DNA of 64,000 nucleotides, taken from Burkholderiales bacterium PBB2. Lineage in GTDB: Bacteria; Pseudomonadota; Gammaproteobacteria; Burkholderiales; Burkholderiaceae_C. The translations under genes and the position numbers were made by a program. Under the pieces are notes generated by a model. That model ran no database searches. It saw only the letters and a program-made list of their open reading frames with translations, and was not told the origin of the DNA. The stretch spans positions 124,001-188,000 of the forward strand of contig NKIM01000001.1 of NCBI GenBank assembly GCA_002255955.1, written 5' to 3'. Position 1 is the stretch's first letter, and each line of letters begins with the position of its first letter. This document shows positions 19,364-28,127 of the stretch, piece by piece.

Positions 19364-20584
19364 ATGGCGACTAGTGCGGCAGCCAAGAGCGCGAGCGAGT
19401 TCGTGTTCGAGTGGGAAGGCAAGGACCGCAACGGCAAGATCGTGCGTGGCGAATTGCGCGCCGGGGGCGAGGCCATGGTCAGCGCCACCCTGCGCCGCCA
19501 GGGCATCCTGGTCAGCAAGGTCAAGAAGCGCCGCATGAGCGGCGGCAAGGCCATCAAGCAAAAGGACATTGCCATCTTCACCCGCCAGCTGGCCACCATG
19601 ATGCGGGCCGGCGTGCCCTTGCTGCAGTCTTTCGAAATCGTCGGCCGTGGCAGCACCAACCCGCGCCTGACCCGCTTGCTCAACGACATCAAGCAGGACG
19701 TTGAGACCGGCACCAGTCTGTCCAATGCCCTGCGCAAGCAGCCGCTCTACTTCGACGCGCTCTACTGCAATCTGGTCGAGGCCGGCGAAGCCGCCGGTAT
19801 TCTGGAATCCCTGCTCGACCGCCTGGCCATCTACCAGGAGAAAACGGTCGCCATCAAGAACAAGATCAAGTCCGCCCTGACCTACCCGATCGCCGTGTTT
19901 GTGGTCGCTTTTGTCGTGGTGGCCGTGATCATGATCTTCGTCGTGCCGGCGTTCAAGGATGTGTTCAAGAGCTTTGGTGCCGACCTGCCCGCGCCGACGC
20001 TGGCCGTGATCGCCATGTCGGAGTTCTTTGTCGCCTACTGGTGGCTGATCTTCGGCAGCATCGGCGGCGGCCTGTATTTCTTCTTCCAGAGCTGGAAACG
20101 TTCGGTCAAGATGCAGCACACCATGGACCGGCTGCTGCTGAAGATCCCGGTCTTCGGAGAGCTGCTCTACAAATCGGCCGTGGCCCGCTGGACCCGCACC
20201 CTGTCCACCATGTTTGCCGCCGGCGTGCCCTTGGTGGAAGCCTTGGATTCGGTCGGTGGCGCGGCCGGCAATGCCGTGTTTGCCGAAGCGACCGAGAAAA
20301 TCCAGCGCGATGTCTCCACCGGCACGGCCCTGACCACCTCGATGCAGACCACCGGCATCTTCCCGACCATGGTGATCCAGATGGCCGCCATCGGCGAAGA
20401 GTCCGGCTCACTGGACCACATGCTGGGCAAGGCGGCAGAGTTCTTCGAGGACGAGGTCGACGAGGCGGTGGCTGCCCTGTCCAGCCTGATGGAGCCCTTC
20501 ATCATCGTCATCCTGGGCGGCATCATCGGCGGCATCGTCGTGTCCATGTACCTGCCCATCTTCAAGCTCGGCCAAGTGGTCTGA
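19364..20584 (+). CDS. pilC: type IV pilus inner-membrane platform protein PilC
   Basis: A 406-residue GspF/PilC platform protein on which the PilB motor acts. It has the usual two homologous cytoplasmic helical domains (each with the ARQLATMM/ARWTRTLSTM-type opening, F/W-T-R and GVPL motifs) and three membrane segments, near 165-190, 215-240 and the C-terminus (IIVILGGIIGGIVVSMYLP). AGGAGG at 19354-19359 precedes the ATG at 19364 by a short four-base spacer; the frame is open further upstream to 19316 but lacks a ribosome site. It follows pilB by 56 bases and precedes pilD by 12. Confidence 0.95.
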   Translation: MATSAAAKSASEFVFEWEGKDRNGKIVRGELRAGGEAMVSATLRRQGILVSKVKKRRMSGGKAIKQKDIAIFTRQLATMMRAGVPLLQSFEIVGRGSTNPRLTRLLNDIKQDVETGTSLSNALRKQPLYFDALYCNLVEAGEAAGILESLLDRLAIYQEKTVAIKNKIKSALTYPIAVFVVAFVVVAVIMIFVVPAFKDVFKSFGADLPAPTLAVIAMSEFFVAYWWLIFGSIGGGLYFFFQSWKRSVKMQHTMDRLLLKIPVFGELLYKSAVARWTRTLSTMFAAGVPLVEALDSVGGAAGNAVFAEATEKIQRDVSTGTALTTSMQTTGIFPTMVIQMAAIGEESGSLDHMLGKAAEFFEDEVDEAVAALSSLMEPFIIVILGGIIGGIVVSMYLPIFKLGQVV

Positions 20585-20596
20585 CGACCGTCCGAT

Positions 20597-21529
20597 ATGA
20601 CTCCTGATTACGAATGGTTGTTGAGCCCGGCCATGCTGGGCCTGCTGGGCCTGTGCATCGGCAGCTTTTTGAACGTGGTGATCCACCGCCTGCCCCTGAT
20701 GATGGAGCGCCAATGGCTGATGGATTCGGCCGCCCAACTCAGCGATGCCGCCGAGCTGAAAAAGGCCGCCGCCTGGAAGCCCGTCGAGGCCGATACGCTG
20801 GCCCGCTCCGCTCAGGCCCTGAGTCAGCAGCTCGACAAGTTGCCCCATCTGGGCATCGCCACGCCGCGCTCGCGCTGCCCGCATTGCGGCCACCAACTGG
20901 CCTGGCATGAGAACCTGCCGCTGATCGGCTGGCTGCGTCTGGGCGGCAAATGCGCGGCCTGCAAGGCCGCCATCTCCAAGCGCTACCCGCTGATCGAGCT
21001 GGCCACCGGCCTGCTGTTCGCCGCCCTGTCCTGGCGCTTCGGCGCCCGGCCCGAGACCCTGCTCTGGTGCGGTTTCGGTGCCACCTTGCTGGCCCTGGCG
21101 GCCATCGACTGGGATACCACCCTGCTGCCCGATTCGCTGAACCAGCCCCTGCTCTGGGCCGGCCTGGCGGCTTCCCTGCTGGGCTTGACCGCCCTGCCCT
21201 TGAGCTCGGCCTTGACCGGCGCCTTGGTGGGCTACCTCTCGCTCTGGTCCATCTACTGGCTGTTCAAGTTGGTCACGGGCAAGGAGGGCATGGGCTATGG
21301 CGACTTCAAGCTGCTGGCCGCCCTCGGTGCCTGGCTGGGTTGGCAGATGATTTTGCCCATCGTGCTGGGCGCCTCGCTGATCGGTGCCATCGTCGGCATT
21401 GCCATGAAACTCAACGCACAGCTGCGCGAGGGCCGCTACGTGCCCTTCGGCCCCTTCCTGGCCGGCGGCGGCTTGTTCGTGCTGTTTGCGGGCCAGGAGC
21501 GCGTGCTGGGCTGGCTGGGCTGGGCGTGA
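20597..21529 (+). CDS. pilD: prepilin peptidase / N-methyltransferase PilD
   Basis: A 310-residue bifunctional aspartic peptidase that cuts the leader of prepilins after Gly and methylates the new N-terminus. The cytoplasmic domain holds the C-x2-C ... C-x2-C zinc site (CPHCG and CAACK). The two catalytic Asp residues lie in AAIDWDTTLLPD and in the GxGD motif GYGDFKLLAALG. The remainder is a string of about eight membrane helices. Its substrates in this window would be PilE, FimT, PilV, PilW and PilX. The stop overlaps the coaE start as GTGA. Confidence 0.95.
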   Translation: MTPDYEWLLSPAMLGLLGLCIGSFLNVVIHRLPLMMERQWLMDSAAQLSDAAELKKAAAWKPVEADTLARSAQALSQQLDKLPHLGIATPRSRCPHCGHQLAWHENLPLIGWLRLGGKCAACKAAISKRYPLIELATGLLFAALSWRFGARPETLLWCGFGATLLALAAIDWDTTLLPDSLNQPLLWAGLAASLLGLTALPLSSALTGALVGYLSLWSIYWLFKLVTGKEGMGYGDFKLLAALGAWLGWQMILPIVLGASLIGAIVGIAMKLNAQLREGRYVPFGPFLAGGGLFVLFAGQERVLGWLGWA

Positions 21530-22140
21530 AGCCGCAGCGGCCGCCTGTGCGCATCGGCCTGACCGGTGGCATCGGCAGCGGCAAGAGCACGGTGGCCGGC
21601 TTCTGGGTTGAGGCCGGTGCCGCACTGATTGACACCGACGCCATCTCGCGCGCCTTGACCGCGCCCGGTGGCGCGGCGCTGCCCGCCATTGCCGCCGCCT
21701 TTGGCCCGCATGTGGTGAATGCCGATGAAGGCCTGGTGCGCAGCGCCATGCGCGAGTTGGTGTTTGCCGACCCGGCTGCGCGCCAGCGCCTGGAGGCCAT
21801 CCTTCATCCCATGATCAGCTCCGAGACCGCGCGCGCCGCGGCTGCCGCCTCCAGTGATCTGATCGTTTTCGATGTGCCCCTGCTGGTGGAATCGGGCCGC
21901 TGGCGTCAACGCGTCGACCGGGTGCTGGTGGTGGATTGCGCTGAGGCCCTGCAAATCGAGCGCGTCATGCAGCGCTCGGGCTTGAGCCGCGAGGCCGTGC
22001 AGGCCGTGCTGAACGCCCAGGCCAGCCGGTCCCAGCGCCGCGCCTGTGCCGATGCCGTGATCCACAACCAGGATCTCGGCTTGAGCGAGCTTCGGGCGCA
22101 AGTCCTGACCCTCGCCGCCCGGTGGCGCTGCACAAAATAG
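21526..22140 (+). CDS. coaE: dephospho-CoA kinase CoaE
   Basis: A 204-residue P-loop kinase that adds the 3' phosphate to dephospho-CoA, the last step of coenzyme A synthesis. The P loop is GGIGSGKST near the start; D-T-D-A-I-S-R, the HP motif LHPMI and the lid region VMQRSGLSREAV are typical. I start it at the GTG at 21526, which overlaps the pilD stop (GTGA); the frame runs open far upstream within pilD but that is a shadow. The pilD-coaE-zapD-yacG order is a common proteobacterial arrangement. Confidence 0.93.
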   Translation: MKPQRPPVRIGLTGGIGSGKSTVAGFWVEAGAALIDTDAISRALTAPGGAALPAIAAAFGPHVVNADEGLVRSAMRELVFADPAARQRLEAILHPMISSETARAAAAASSDLIVFDVPLLVESGRWRQRVDRVLVVDCAEALQIERVMQRSGLSREAVQAVLNAQASRSQRRACADAVIHNQDLGLSELRAQVLTLAARWRCTK

Positions 22141-22166
22141 GACGCTTGCAGGCGCGATGAAGCGTC
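22141..22166 (+). repeat. stem-loop after coaE
   Basis: GACGCTT (22141-22147) pairs perfectly with AAGCGTC (22160-22166) across a 12-base loop, directly after the coaE stop. There is no T tract, so it is at best a weak terminator or an mRNA-stabilising hairpin between coaE and zapD. Confidence 0.4.
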
Positions 22167-22246
22167 GAGCAGCGATGGGCTGTGAAACAATCACGGCCTC
22201 GGGTGCGCAGCCGCGCCCCGCTTGCGAGCAACGCTGACCGACAGGG

Positions 22247-23011
22247 ATGGCCGCCTTGGTCCTTTACGAGTACCCATTCAACGAGAGCATCCGCACGATG
22301 CTGCGCCTGGAGCATCTGTTCGACCGGCTCGGACAGCTGATGGCGCGCGAAACCCCGCTCGATCACCATTTCGCCCTGGTCACCATTTTCGAGATCATGG
22401 ACGTGGCCTCTCGGGCCGATCTCAAATCCGACCTGCTCAAGGAGCTGGAACGCCACAAGGTGCAGCTCAACAGCTACCGCGGCAACCCGGCGATTGCCGA
22501 GAGCGTGCTCGATGAAGTCATTGCCCGCATCGACCATGCCTTCGACGGCCTCAACAAGCTCTCCGGCAAGGCCGGCCATGTGCTGACCAGCAATGAATGG
22601 CTGATGAGCATCCGCAGCCGTATCAGCATCCCGGGCGGCACCTGCGAGTTCGATCTGCCCGCCTACTACACCTGGCAGCAGTTCCTGCCGGCCCGGCGCC
22701 GTAACGACCTGATGCAGTGGACGCAAAGCCTGATGCCGCTGGCCGAGGCCTTGCAGGTGCTGCTGGGTCTGCTGCGCGACAGCGGCTCGCCGCACAAGGT
22801 GGCGGCCGTGGCCGGCCAGTTCCAGCAAAGCCTGGGCGCCGGCCGGAGCTACCAGCTGCTGCGCATGCGCCTGGACCCCAGCCTGGGCCTCGTACCCGAG
22901 ATCACCGGCCACCGCCTGATGGTGTCCATCCGCCTGATGCGTCAGGACGAAGAAGGCCGGCTCAAGCCCGCCCACCAGGACGCCAGCTTCGAGCTGACGC
23001 TCTGCGCCTGA
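22247..23011 (+). CDS. zapD: cell division protein ZapD
   Basis: A 254-residue ZapD (formerly DUF1342/YacF), which bundles FtsZ filaments at the division septum. The family signature is clear: [16 protein letters not shown] at the N-terminus, [20 protein letters not shown], and the [10 protein letters not shown] stretch. The ATG at 22247 is used; the family often begins right at the L/V-L-Y-E-Y motif, so a TTG four codons in is a minor alternative. The stop overlaps an ATG (TGATG) that could start a longer yacG. Confidence 0.94.
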   Translation: MAALVLYEYPFNESIRTMLRLEHLFDRLGQLMARETPLDHHFALVTIFEIMDVASRADLKSDLLKELERHKVQLNSYRGNPAIAESVLDEVIARIDHAFDGLNKLSGKAGHVLTSNEWLMSIRSRISIPGGTCEFDLPAYYTWQQFLPARRRNDLMQWTQSLMPLAEALQVLLGLLRDSGSPHKVAAVAGQFQQSLGAGRSYQLLRMRLDPSLGLVPEITGHRLMVSIRLMRQDEEGRLKPAHQDASFELTLCA

Positions 23012-23049
23012 TGCTCGTCCGAGCGCTGTTTTCCGAACCCGACCCGACC

Positions 23050-23241
23050 ATGGACTCCCAAGCCAAGCCCCGCATCGTGCGCTGCCCCCAATGCGGAGGC
23101 GATTCGATCTTTGCCCCCAGCAACAGCTGGCGGCCTTTTTGCAGCCATCGCTGCCGTCAGATCGACTTGGGCGCCTGGGCCAATGAGGAATTCCGCGTGG
23201 CAGCCAGCCCGCCGGTCGAGGACGACTCCCTACCTCACTGA
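23050..23241 (+). CDS. yacG: DNA gyrase inhibitor YacG
   Basis: A 63-residue zinc-finger protein. The Cys4 zinc site is CPQCG plus [10 protein letters not shown], and the sequence runs on into [11 protein letters not shown], the YacG signature. In E. coli YacG binds GyrB and blocks DNA binding by gyrase. I start it at the ATG at 23050, which gives the usual family length. An ATG at 23011 that overlaps the zapD stop would add 13 residues by coupled translation. The last seven bases overlap the convergent HAD phosphatase gene. Confidence 0.9.
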   Translation: MDSQAKPRIVRCPQCGGDSIFAPSNSWRPFCSHRCRQIDLGAWANEEFRVAASPPVEDDSLPH

Positions 23242-23864
23242 GCCACGGGGCTGAGCAGGCCGCGCGCCTGCAGCTCCTCGCGCGCCTGTTCCGGCGTGCG
23301 GAACAGCAGGGTCTGCCAGCCCAGGGCCTGGGCTGCCTCGATATTGGCCGGATGGTCATCGAGGAAGAGGCAGCTCTGCGGGCTCACGCCAAACTGGCGG
23401 CAAGCCAGATCAAAGATCTCCGCACGCGGCTTGGACACCTTGACCCGGCCGGAGAACACGCCCTGCTCGAACCACTGCGCCAGCGGCTGGCTGCGCTCCA
23501 GATGGTCGGCATAGGGCTCGGGCATATTGGACAAGAAGAACAGGCGGTGGCCGGCCTGCTTCAGCGCTTCGATCAAGGCCACGGTACCCGCCTGGGCCTG
23601 CAACTCATCGGGCACGGCCGCCACCACCTGCGCCACCTCATCGGCCGGCCAGCCAGTACGCGCGGCGATGCGCGCAATCACCGTCGGCGCATCGATCAGG
23701 CCCTGATCAAACGCGCCCCAGTCGCCGCCGTAGTTCTCGAAGAACTCGGCCGCGACGGCCGCGCCTTGAATCTCGTCCGCCACACGCTGCGGCCAGACGC
23801 GGGCCAGAAAGCTGGGCGGGTGCCAGCGGAACACAACGCCGCCGAAGTCAAAAACAATGTTCAC
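23235..23864 (-). CDS. HAD-family phosphatase, YihX (glucose-1-phosphatase) type
   Basis: A 209-residue HAD hydrolase. Motif I is FDFGGVVF, where the second Asp of the usual DxD is Gly, as in YihX-type enzymes. Motif II is the Ser in FFLSNMP, motif III the Lys in [10 protein letters not shown], and motif [11 protein letters not shown]. The cap lies between motifs I and II. I start it at the GTG at 23864, four bases after the pgi stop and with GAG just upstream; the longer frame runs into pgi. Its place as the last gene of a tal-pgi unit fits a sugar-phosphate substrate such as glucose-1-phosphate, but the substrate is inference. Confidence 0.85.
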   Translation of the reverse strand: MNIVFDFGGVVFRWHPPSFLARVWPQRVADEIQGAAVAAEFFENYGGDWGAFDQGLIDAPTVIARIAARTGWPADEVAQVVAAVPDELQAQAGTVALIEALKQAGHRLFFLSNMPEPYADHLERSQPLAQWFEQGVFSGRVKVSKPRAEIFDLACRQFGVSPQSCLFLDDHPANIEAAQALGWQTLLFRTPEQAREELQARGLLSPVAQ

Positions 23865-23868
23865 GGCT

Positions 23869-25506
23869 TCACTCGGACAAGAGGTGTTGCAGCAGGCCGG
23901 CGGTCGAGCCATCCAGCCCGGCAGCATCGCCGCTGCTCAGGCGCGGCAGCAGGCTGTTGCACAGAGCTTTGCCCAGCTCCACGCCCCACTGATCGAAGCT
24001 GTTGATGCCCCAGAGCGCACCGCTGACGAAGACACGGTGCTCGTAGAGGGCGATCAAGGCGCCCAGCGATGACGGAGTCAGGCGATCCAACAGCAGGGTG
24101 GTGCTGGGACGGTTGCCGGGGAAGCTGCGGTGGCGGGCCACGGTGGCCGGGTCGAGTTCGGCCGAGGCCGTCGGTGCTTTCTCGCCCAGGGCTTCCTCGA
24201 AGCTCTTGCCCTGCATCAGGGCCTGGGACTGGGCCAGGCAGTTGGCCAGCAGCTTGCGGTGCTGGTCTTGCAGGCAGGCCTCCAGATCACCCGCCACATG
24301 GGCACCGAAGTTCGGGCGCTTCACGGCGATGAACTCGACCGGAATCACATCCGTGCCCTGGTGCAGCATCTGGAAGTAGGCGTGCTGCCCATTGGTGCCC
24401 GCCTCGCCCCAGACCACCGGGCTGGTGCCGTAGGGCAAGGCCTGACCCTGCAGGTCCACGCCCTTGCCATTGCTTTCCATCTCCAGCTGCTGCAGGTACG
24501 CCGGCAGGCGGCGCAGGCCCTGGTGGTAAGGCGCCACGCTGCGACTGCTGAAGCCGTGGAAGTTGCGGTACCAAAGATCCAGCACACCGAGCAGCACCGG
24601 CAGATTGCGCTCCAGCGGCGCCTCGGCGAAATGGCGGTCCATGGCATGGGCACCGGCCAGCAGGGCGCGGAAGTTCTCTGCGCCGATGGCGATGGCGATC
24701 GGCAGGCCGATCACCGACCACAGCGAGTAGCGGCCGCCGACCCAATCCCAGAAGCCGAAGGCCGTGGTGATGCCAAAAGCCGCAGCGGCCGCGGTGTTGC
24801 TGCTGGTGGCGACGAAGTGGCGCGCCACGTCCGTGCCGCCGGCGGCCAGGAACCAGGTCCGCGCCGCCAGGGCATTGGCCAGGGTCTCTTGGGTGGTGAA
24901 GGTCTTGGAGGCGATCACGAACAGCGTGGTCGCCGGATTCAGCTGGGGCAGCAGCGGCGCCAGGTCATGGCCATCGACATTGGAGACGAAATGCAGCTTC
25001 AGCCCCGGCTGGGTGTAGGCCTGCAAGGCACCCACCACCATGGCCGGGCCGAGGTCGCTGCCGCCGATGCCGATGTGCACCACATCGCGGATGCCGCTGA
25101 TGGCCGTGTCACGCACGCCTTCGGCAAAAGCCAGCATGCGGCTCAGCGAGGCCTGCACCTCGTCGCTGTGCAAGCCCTGGCCGGCGGGCGCGCGCAGGGC
25201 CGTGTGCAGCACAGCGCGGCCTTCGGTCAGATTGACCGGCGCGCCAGCCAGCAGCGCATCGCGTTGGGCCTCCAGGCCGCAATCGCGCGCCAGCTGCAGC
25301 AGCAGCTGCAAGGTCGGCGCGTCGATGCGGTTCTTGGACAGATCGGCAAACACCTCGGGTGCTTGCAGCGACCAGGCCTCAAAACGCGCCGGCTCGGCCG
25401 CAAAGGCCTGGCGCAGATCGAAATGCTGGCCGCTCGCCTGATAACGCTCAGTCAGAGCGGCCCAGGCCGGGCTTTGGTCACAACGCAGATGCGGTGCTGG
25501 GGACAT
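23869..25506 (-). CDS. pgi: glucose-6-phosphate isomerase
   Basis: A 545-residue phosphoglucose isomerase that interconverts glucose-6-phosphate and fructose-6-phosphate. Family signatures are present: GIGGSDLGPAMV, FVIASKTFTTQETL, the SVIGLPIAIAIG region, and EAGTNGQHAYFQMLHQGTD near the catalytic Glu/His, with a C-terminal Lys region INSFDQWGVELGK. The ATG at 25506 is three bases downstream of the tal stop, with GAG nearby, so tal and pgi are co-transcribed and pgi leads into the HAD phosphatase. Confidence 0.96.
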   Translation of the reverse strand: MSPAPHLRCDQSPAWAALTERYQASGQHFDLRQAFAAEPARFEAWSLQAPEVFADLSKNRIDAPTLQLLLQLARDCGLEAQRDALLAGAPVNLTEGRAVLHTALRAPAGQGLHSDEVQASLSRMLAFAEGVRDTAISGIRDVVHIGIGGSDLGPAMVVGALQAYTQPGLKLHFVSNVDGHDLAPLLPQLNPATTLFVIASKTFTTQETLANALAARTWFLAAGGTDVARHFVATSSNTAAAAAFGITTAFGFWDWVGGRYSLWSVIGLPIAIAIGAENFRALLAGAHAMDRHFAEAPLERNLPVLLGVLDLWYRNFHGFSSRSVAPYHQGLRRLPAYLQQLEMESNGKGVDLQGQALPYGTSPVVWGEAGTNGQHAYFQMLHQGTDVIPVEFIAVKRPNFGAHVAGDLEACLQDQHRKLLANCLAQSQALMQGKSFEEALGEKAPTASAELDPATVARHRSFPGNRPSTTLLLDRLTPSSLGALIALYEHRVFVSGALWGINSFDQWGVELGKALCNSLLPRLSSGDAAGLDGSTAGLLQHLLSE

Positions 25507-25508
25507 CT

Positions 25509-26453
25509 TCAACTCGCGATCATCTGATCCAGTTTGGCCGAGTCAATGGCAAACAGGCGGATGCCTTCGGCCAGCTTCTCGGTGGCCATGGCATCCTGGT
25601 TGAGGGCAAAGCGGAAACCCGCTTCGTCGTAGGAAACAGCAGCAATGTCGGCGGCGCGCGCGGCCTCGGCATCCAGGGCGCGCGGCAGGGGCGCATCCAG
25701 GGCCTGGAGCTGGCTCAGCAGATCGGGGCTGATGGTCAGCAGATCGCAGCCGGCCAGGGCCTGGATCTGGCCCACATTGCGGAAGCTCGCACCCATGACC
25801 TCGGTCTGGATGCCGTGCTTCTTGAAGTAGTTGTAGATCTGGGCGACCGACTTGACGCCCGGATCGTTGGCACCGGCCTGGGCGGCTTCGTCCCAGGCGG
25901 CACCGGCGCTCTTCTTGTACCAGTCGTAAATGCGGCCGACGAAGGGCGAGATCAGCTGGATGCCGGCCGCGCCGCAGGCCACGGCCTGGCAGAAGGAGAA
26001 CAGCAGGGTCAGATTGCAGTGGATGCCTTCGCGCTCGAGTTCGGCGGCGGCCTGGATGCCTTCCCAGGTGGCGGCGATCTTGATCAGCACGCGCTCACGG
26101 CCGATGCCGGCGGCTTCGTACAAGGCCATGATGCGGCGCGCGCGGGCCACGGTGGCGACGCGGTCAAAGCTCAGACGGGCATCGACTTCGGTCGACACGC
26201 GGCCCGGCACGACCTTGAGGATCTCCAGACCGAAACGCACCAGCACCTGGTCGACGATCTCGTCCAGCGGCTTGCCTTGGTGGGCGGCGACGGTGTCCTT
26301 GAGCAGGGGCGCGTAATCGGCCGACTGCACCGCTTTCAGGATCAGCGAGGGGTTGGTGGTCGCGTCGCGCGGTGCGAACTGGGCCAGCTGCAGAAAGTTG
26401 CCGGTGTCGGCGACGACGGTGGTCAGGGACTTGAGTTGATCGAGCTGGTTCAC
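25509..26453 (-). CDS. tal: transaldolase
   Basis: A 314-residue transaldolase (TalB class) of the non-oxidative pentose phosphate pathway, moving a dihydroxyacetone unit between sugar phosphates. [10 protein letters not shown] and the Schiff-base Lys125 in [11 protein letters not shown] are diagnostic, and [13 protein letters not shown] lies further on. I start it at the GTG at 26453 because GGAG lies seven bases upstream; the frame continues upstream through a hairpin region that does not look coding. It heads the tal-pgi-HAD unit, whose leader contains the terminator-like hairpin described separately. Confidence 0.95.
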   Translation of the reverse strand: MNQLDQLKSLTTVVADTGNFLQLAQFAPRDATTNPSLILKAVQSADYAPLLKDTVAAHQGKPLDEIVDQVLVRFGLEILKVVPGRVSTEVDARLSFDRVATVARARRIMALYEAAGIGRERVLIKIAATWEGIQAAAELEREGIHCNLTLLFSFCQAVACGAAGIQLISPFVGRIYDWYKKSAGAAWDEAAQAGANDPGVKSVAQIYNYFKKHGIQTEVMGASFRNVGQIQALAGCDLLTISPDLLSQLQALDAPLPRALDAEAARAADIAAVSYDEAGFRFALNQDAMATEKLAEGIRLFAIDSAKLDQMIAS

Positions 26454-26463
26454 GGGGCACTCC

Positions 26464-26495
26464 AAAAAGCGGTTCAAACCTCCATTAGAACCGCT
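26464..26495 (-). terminator. terminator-like hairpin (candidate attenuator) in the tal leader
   Basis: Read on the minus strand, AGCGGTTC (26495-26488) pairs perfectly with GAACCGCT (26475-26468) around a 12-base loop and is followed by TTTT, giving five T residues in a row. Wobble and A-T pairs may extend the stem by three. It lies between the presumed promoter and the tal ribosome site (GGAG at 26463-26460), so it would stop transcription before the operon unless bypassed. The same dyad could alternatively be a DNA operator. Confidence 0.55.
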
Positions 26496-26594
26496 CTTGC
26501 GCAGTCCCTGTCGCAGCAAGCCTGAGCCTCGGTTACAGCCGCACTTGAGAGCAAACCCCCATGAGCGCCGTAAAAAAGGCCGGCTGCATTGACC

Positions 26595-26638
26595 GAATTA
26601 CGAAACTCATGCATCATAATTCCAGAAACTTTGTTACA
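26595..26638 (+). promoter_or_regulatory. candidate operator region upstream of zwf (HexR-like)
   Basis: This AT-rich island in the 228-base tal/zwf gap contains two dyads. GAATTA (26595-26600) pairs with TAATTC (26617-26622), and an imperfect palindrome AGAAAC-TTT-GTTACA lies at 26624-26638. The second resembles the TGTAAT/ATTACA half-sites of HexR, whose gene follows zwf. TTGACC at 26589 and CATAAT at 26615 resemble promoter boxes but are 20 bases apart, too far for a standard promoter. Confidence 0.35.
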
Positions 26639-26681
26639 TCAAGGGTTCATTTTTTCGATGAACCGCAACAGGGCCCATCTC

Positions 26682-28127
26682 ATGTCTTTCGATCTCGTTT
26701 TCTTCGGCGGCACTGGCGACCTGACCTGGCGCAAGCTCATGCCCGCCCTGTTCCAGGCCTTCCGCCACGGCAAGCTGCCGGCCGGCGGCCGCATTCTGGC
26801 CGTGGCCCGTGACGAGATGAGTGACGAGCGTTACCGCGAATGGCTGAAGGAGCGCTTCCGCGAGGTGGACGGCTCCAAGCGCCCGAACGAGGAAGAGTTC
26901 GAGCGCTTCGCCGCCCTGCTGCACTACCGCCGCATGGACCTGTCCCAGCCCGAGCACTACCAGCGCCTCAAGGACTGGTTGGACGAGCGCAGTGCCGACA
27001 CCGTGGTGCTCTACCTGGCCACCAGTCCGCATCTCTTCACCCAGATCTGCCAACAGCTCGGCGAAGCCGGCCTGAACCACGAGCGCGTGCGCGTGGTGCT
27101 CGAAAAACCCCTGGGCCACGACCTGGCCAGCGCCCAAGAGATCAACGCCGTGGTGCGCTCGGTCTTCAAGGAAAGCCAGGCCTTCCGCATCGACCATTAC
27201 CTGGGCAAGCCCTCGGTGCAGAACCTCTCGGCCCTGCGCTTCGGCAACGCCTTGTTCGAACCGCTGTGGCGCCGCGAGAGCATCGCCAACATCCAGATCA
27301 CCCTGGCCGAAGAGCTGGGCGTGGGCACGCGGGGCGCCTTCTACGACGGCACCGGCGCGCTGCGCGACATGATTCAGAACCATGCCCTGCAGCTGCTGAC
27401 CATGATTGCCATGGAGCCGCCCTCGACCAACGATGCCGATGCCATCCGCGACGAAAAGCTCAAGGTGCTGCGCTCGCTCAAGCCCTTCACGCCGGAGAGC
27501 GTGGCCCGCGATGTGGTGCGCGGCCAGTACCGCGCCGGCACGGTGGGCGGCGTGGCCGTACCCGGTTATCTGGACGAAGCCAAGGTGCCGGCCGACAGCC
27601 ACTGCGAAACCTTTGTCGCCCTGCGCACCGAAGTGCAGAACTGGCGCTGGGCCGGCGTGCCCTTCTACCTGCGCACCGGCAAGCGCCTGGCGGCCCGTGA
27701 CGCGCAAATCGTCATCAACTTCCGCCCGGTGCCTCACCCCATCTTCCCGGGCACCAACCAGGCCAACCGTCTGGTGATCAAGCTGCAACCGGAAGACGGC
27801 CTGGAGCTGCAACTGCTGGCCGCCAAGGGCGGCGCGCATGGCGAGGCCCTGTCGCCCGTGTCGCTGGACCTGGACTTCGACAAGGCCTTCGCCACCAACC
27901 GGGTCGGCGCCTACGAGCGCCTGCTGCTGGACGCCATCGCCGGCCGCCTGAACCTGTTCGTGCGCAGCGATGAGCAAGAGCAAGCTTGGCGCTGGGTCGA
28001 GCCCATCCTCGACGCCTGGAAGCAGGACAGCAACGGCCCCCGCCCCTACACCGCGGGCTCCTGGGGCCCGGCCGCCGCCAGTGCCTTGGTGGCGCGCGAC
28101 GGCTTCACTTGGTCTGAGGAAGCATGA
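26682..28127 (+). CDS. zwf: glucose-6-phosphate 1-dehydrogenase
   Basis: A 481-residue G6PDH, the NADP-dependent entry to the pentose phosphate and Entner-Doudoroff pathways. The dinucleotide fold opens with FFGGTGDLTWRKLMPALF, the coenzyme-site motif is EKPLGHDL, and the substrate/catalytic motif RIDHYLGKP lies near residue 170. I prefer the ATG at 26682, with AGGG eight bases upstream; an ATG at 26658 would add eight residues. The stop overlaps the hexR start (ATGA). No pgl, edd or eda gene follows in this window. Confidence 0.95.
   Translation: MSFDLVFFGGTGDLTWRKLMPALFQAFRHGKLPAGGRILAVARDEMSDERYREWLKERFREVDGSKRPNEEEFERFAALLHYRRMDLSQPEHYQRLKDWLDERSADTVVLYLATSPHLFTQICQQLGEAGLNHERVRVVLEKPLGHDLASAQEINAVVRSVFKESQAFRIDHYLGKPSVQNLSALRFGNALFEPLWRRESIANIQITLAEELGVGTRGAFYDGTGALRDMIQNHALQLLTMIAMEPPSTNDADAIRDEKLKVLRSLKPFTPESVARDVVRGQYRAGTVGGVAVPGYLDEAKVPADSHCETFVALRTEVQNWRWAGVPFYLRTGKRLAARDAQIVINFRPVPHPIFPGTNQANRLVIKLQPEDGLELQLLAAKGGAHGEALSPVSLDLDFDKAFATNRVGAYERLLLDAIAGRLNLFVRSDEQEQAWRWVEPILDAWKQDSNGPRPYTAGSWGPAAASALVARDGFTWSEEA

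Noticed and set aside
20950-21525. Upstream extension of coaE into pilD
   Set aside because: The family similarity of CoaE begins only after 21526, and the earlier codons are out-of-frame pilD sequence.
26589-26620. TTGACC and CATAAT as the zwf promoter
   Set aside because: The spacing is 20 bases, too long for a standard sigma-70 promoter; kept only as context for the operator candidate.
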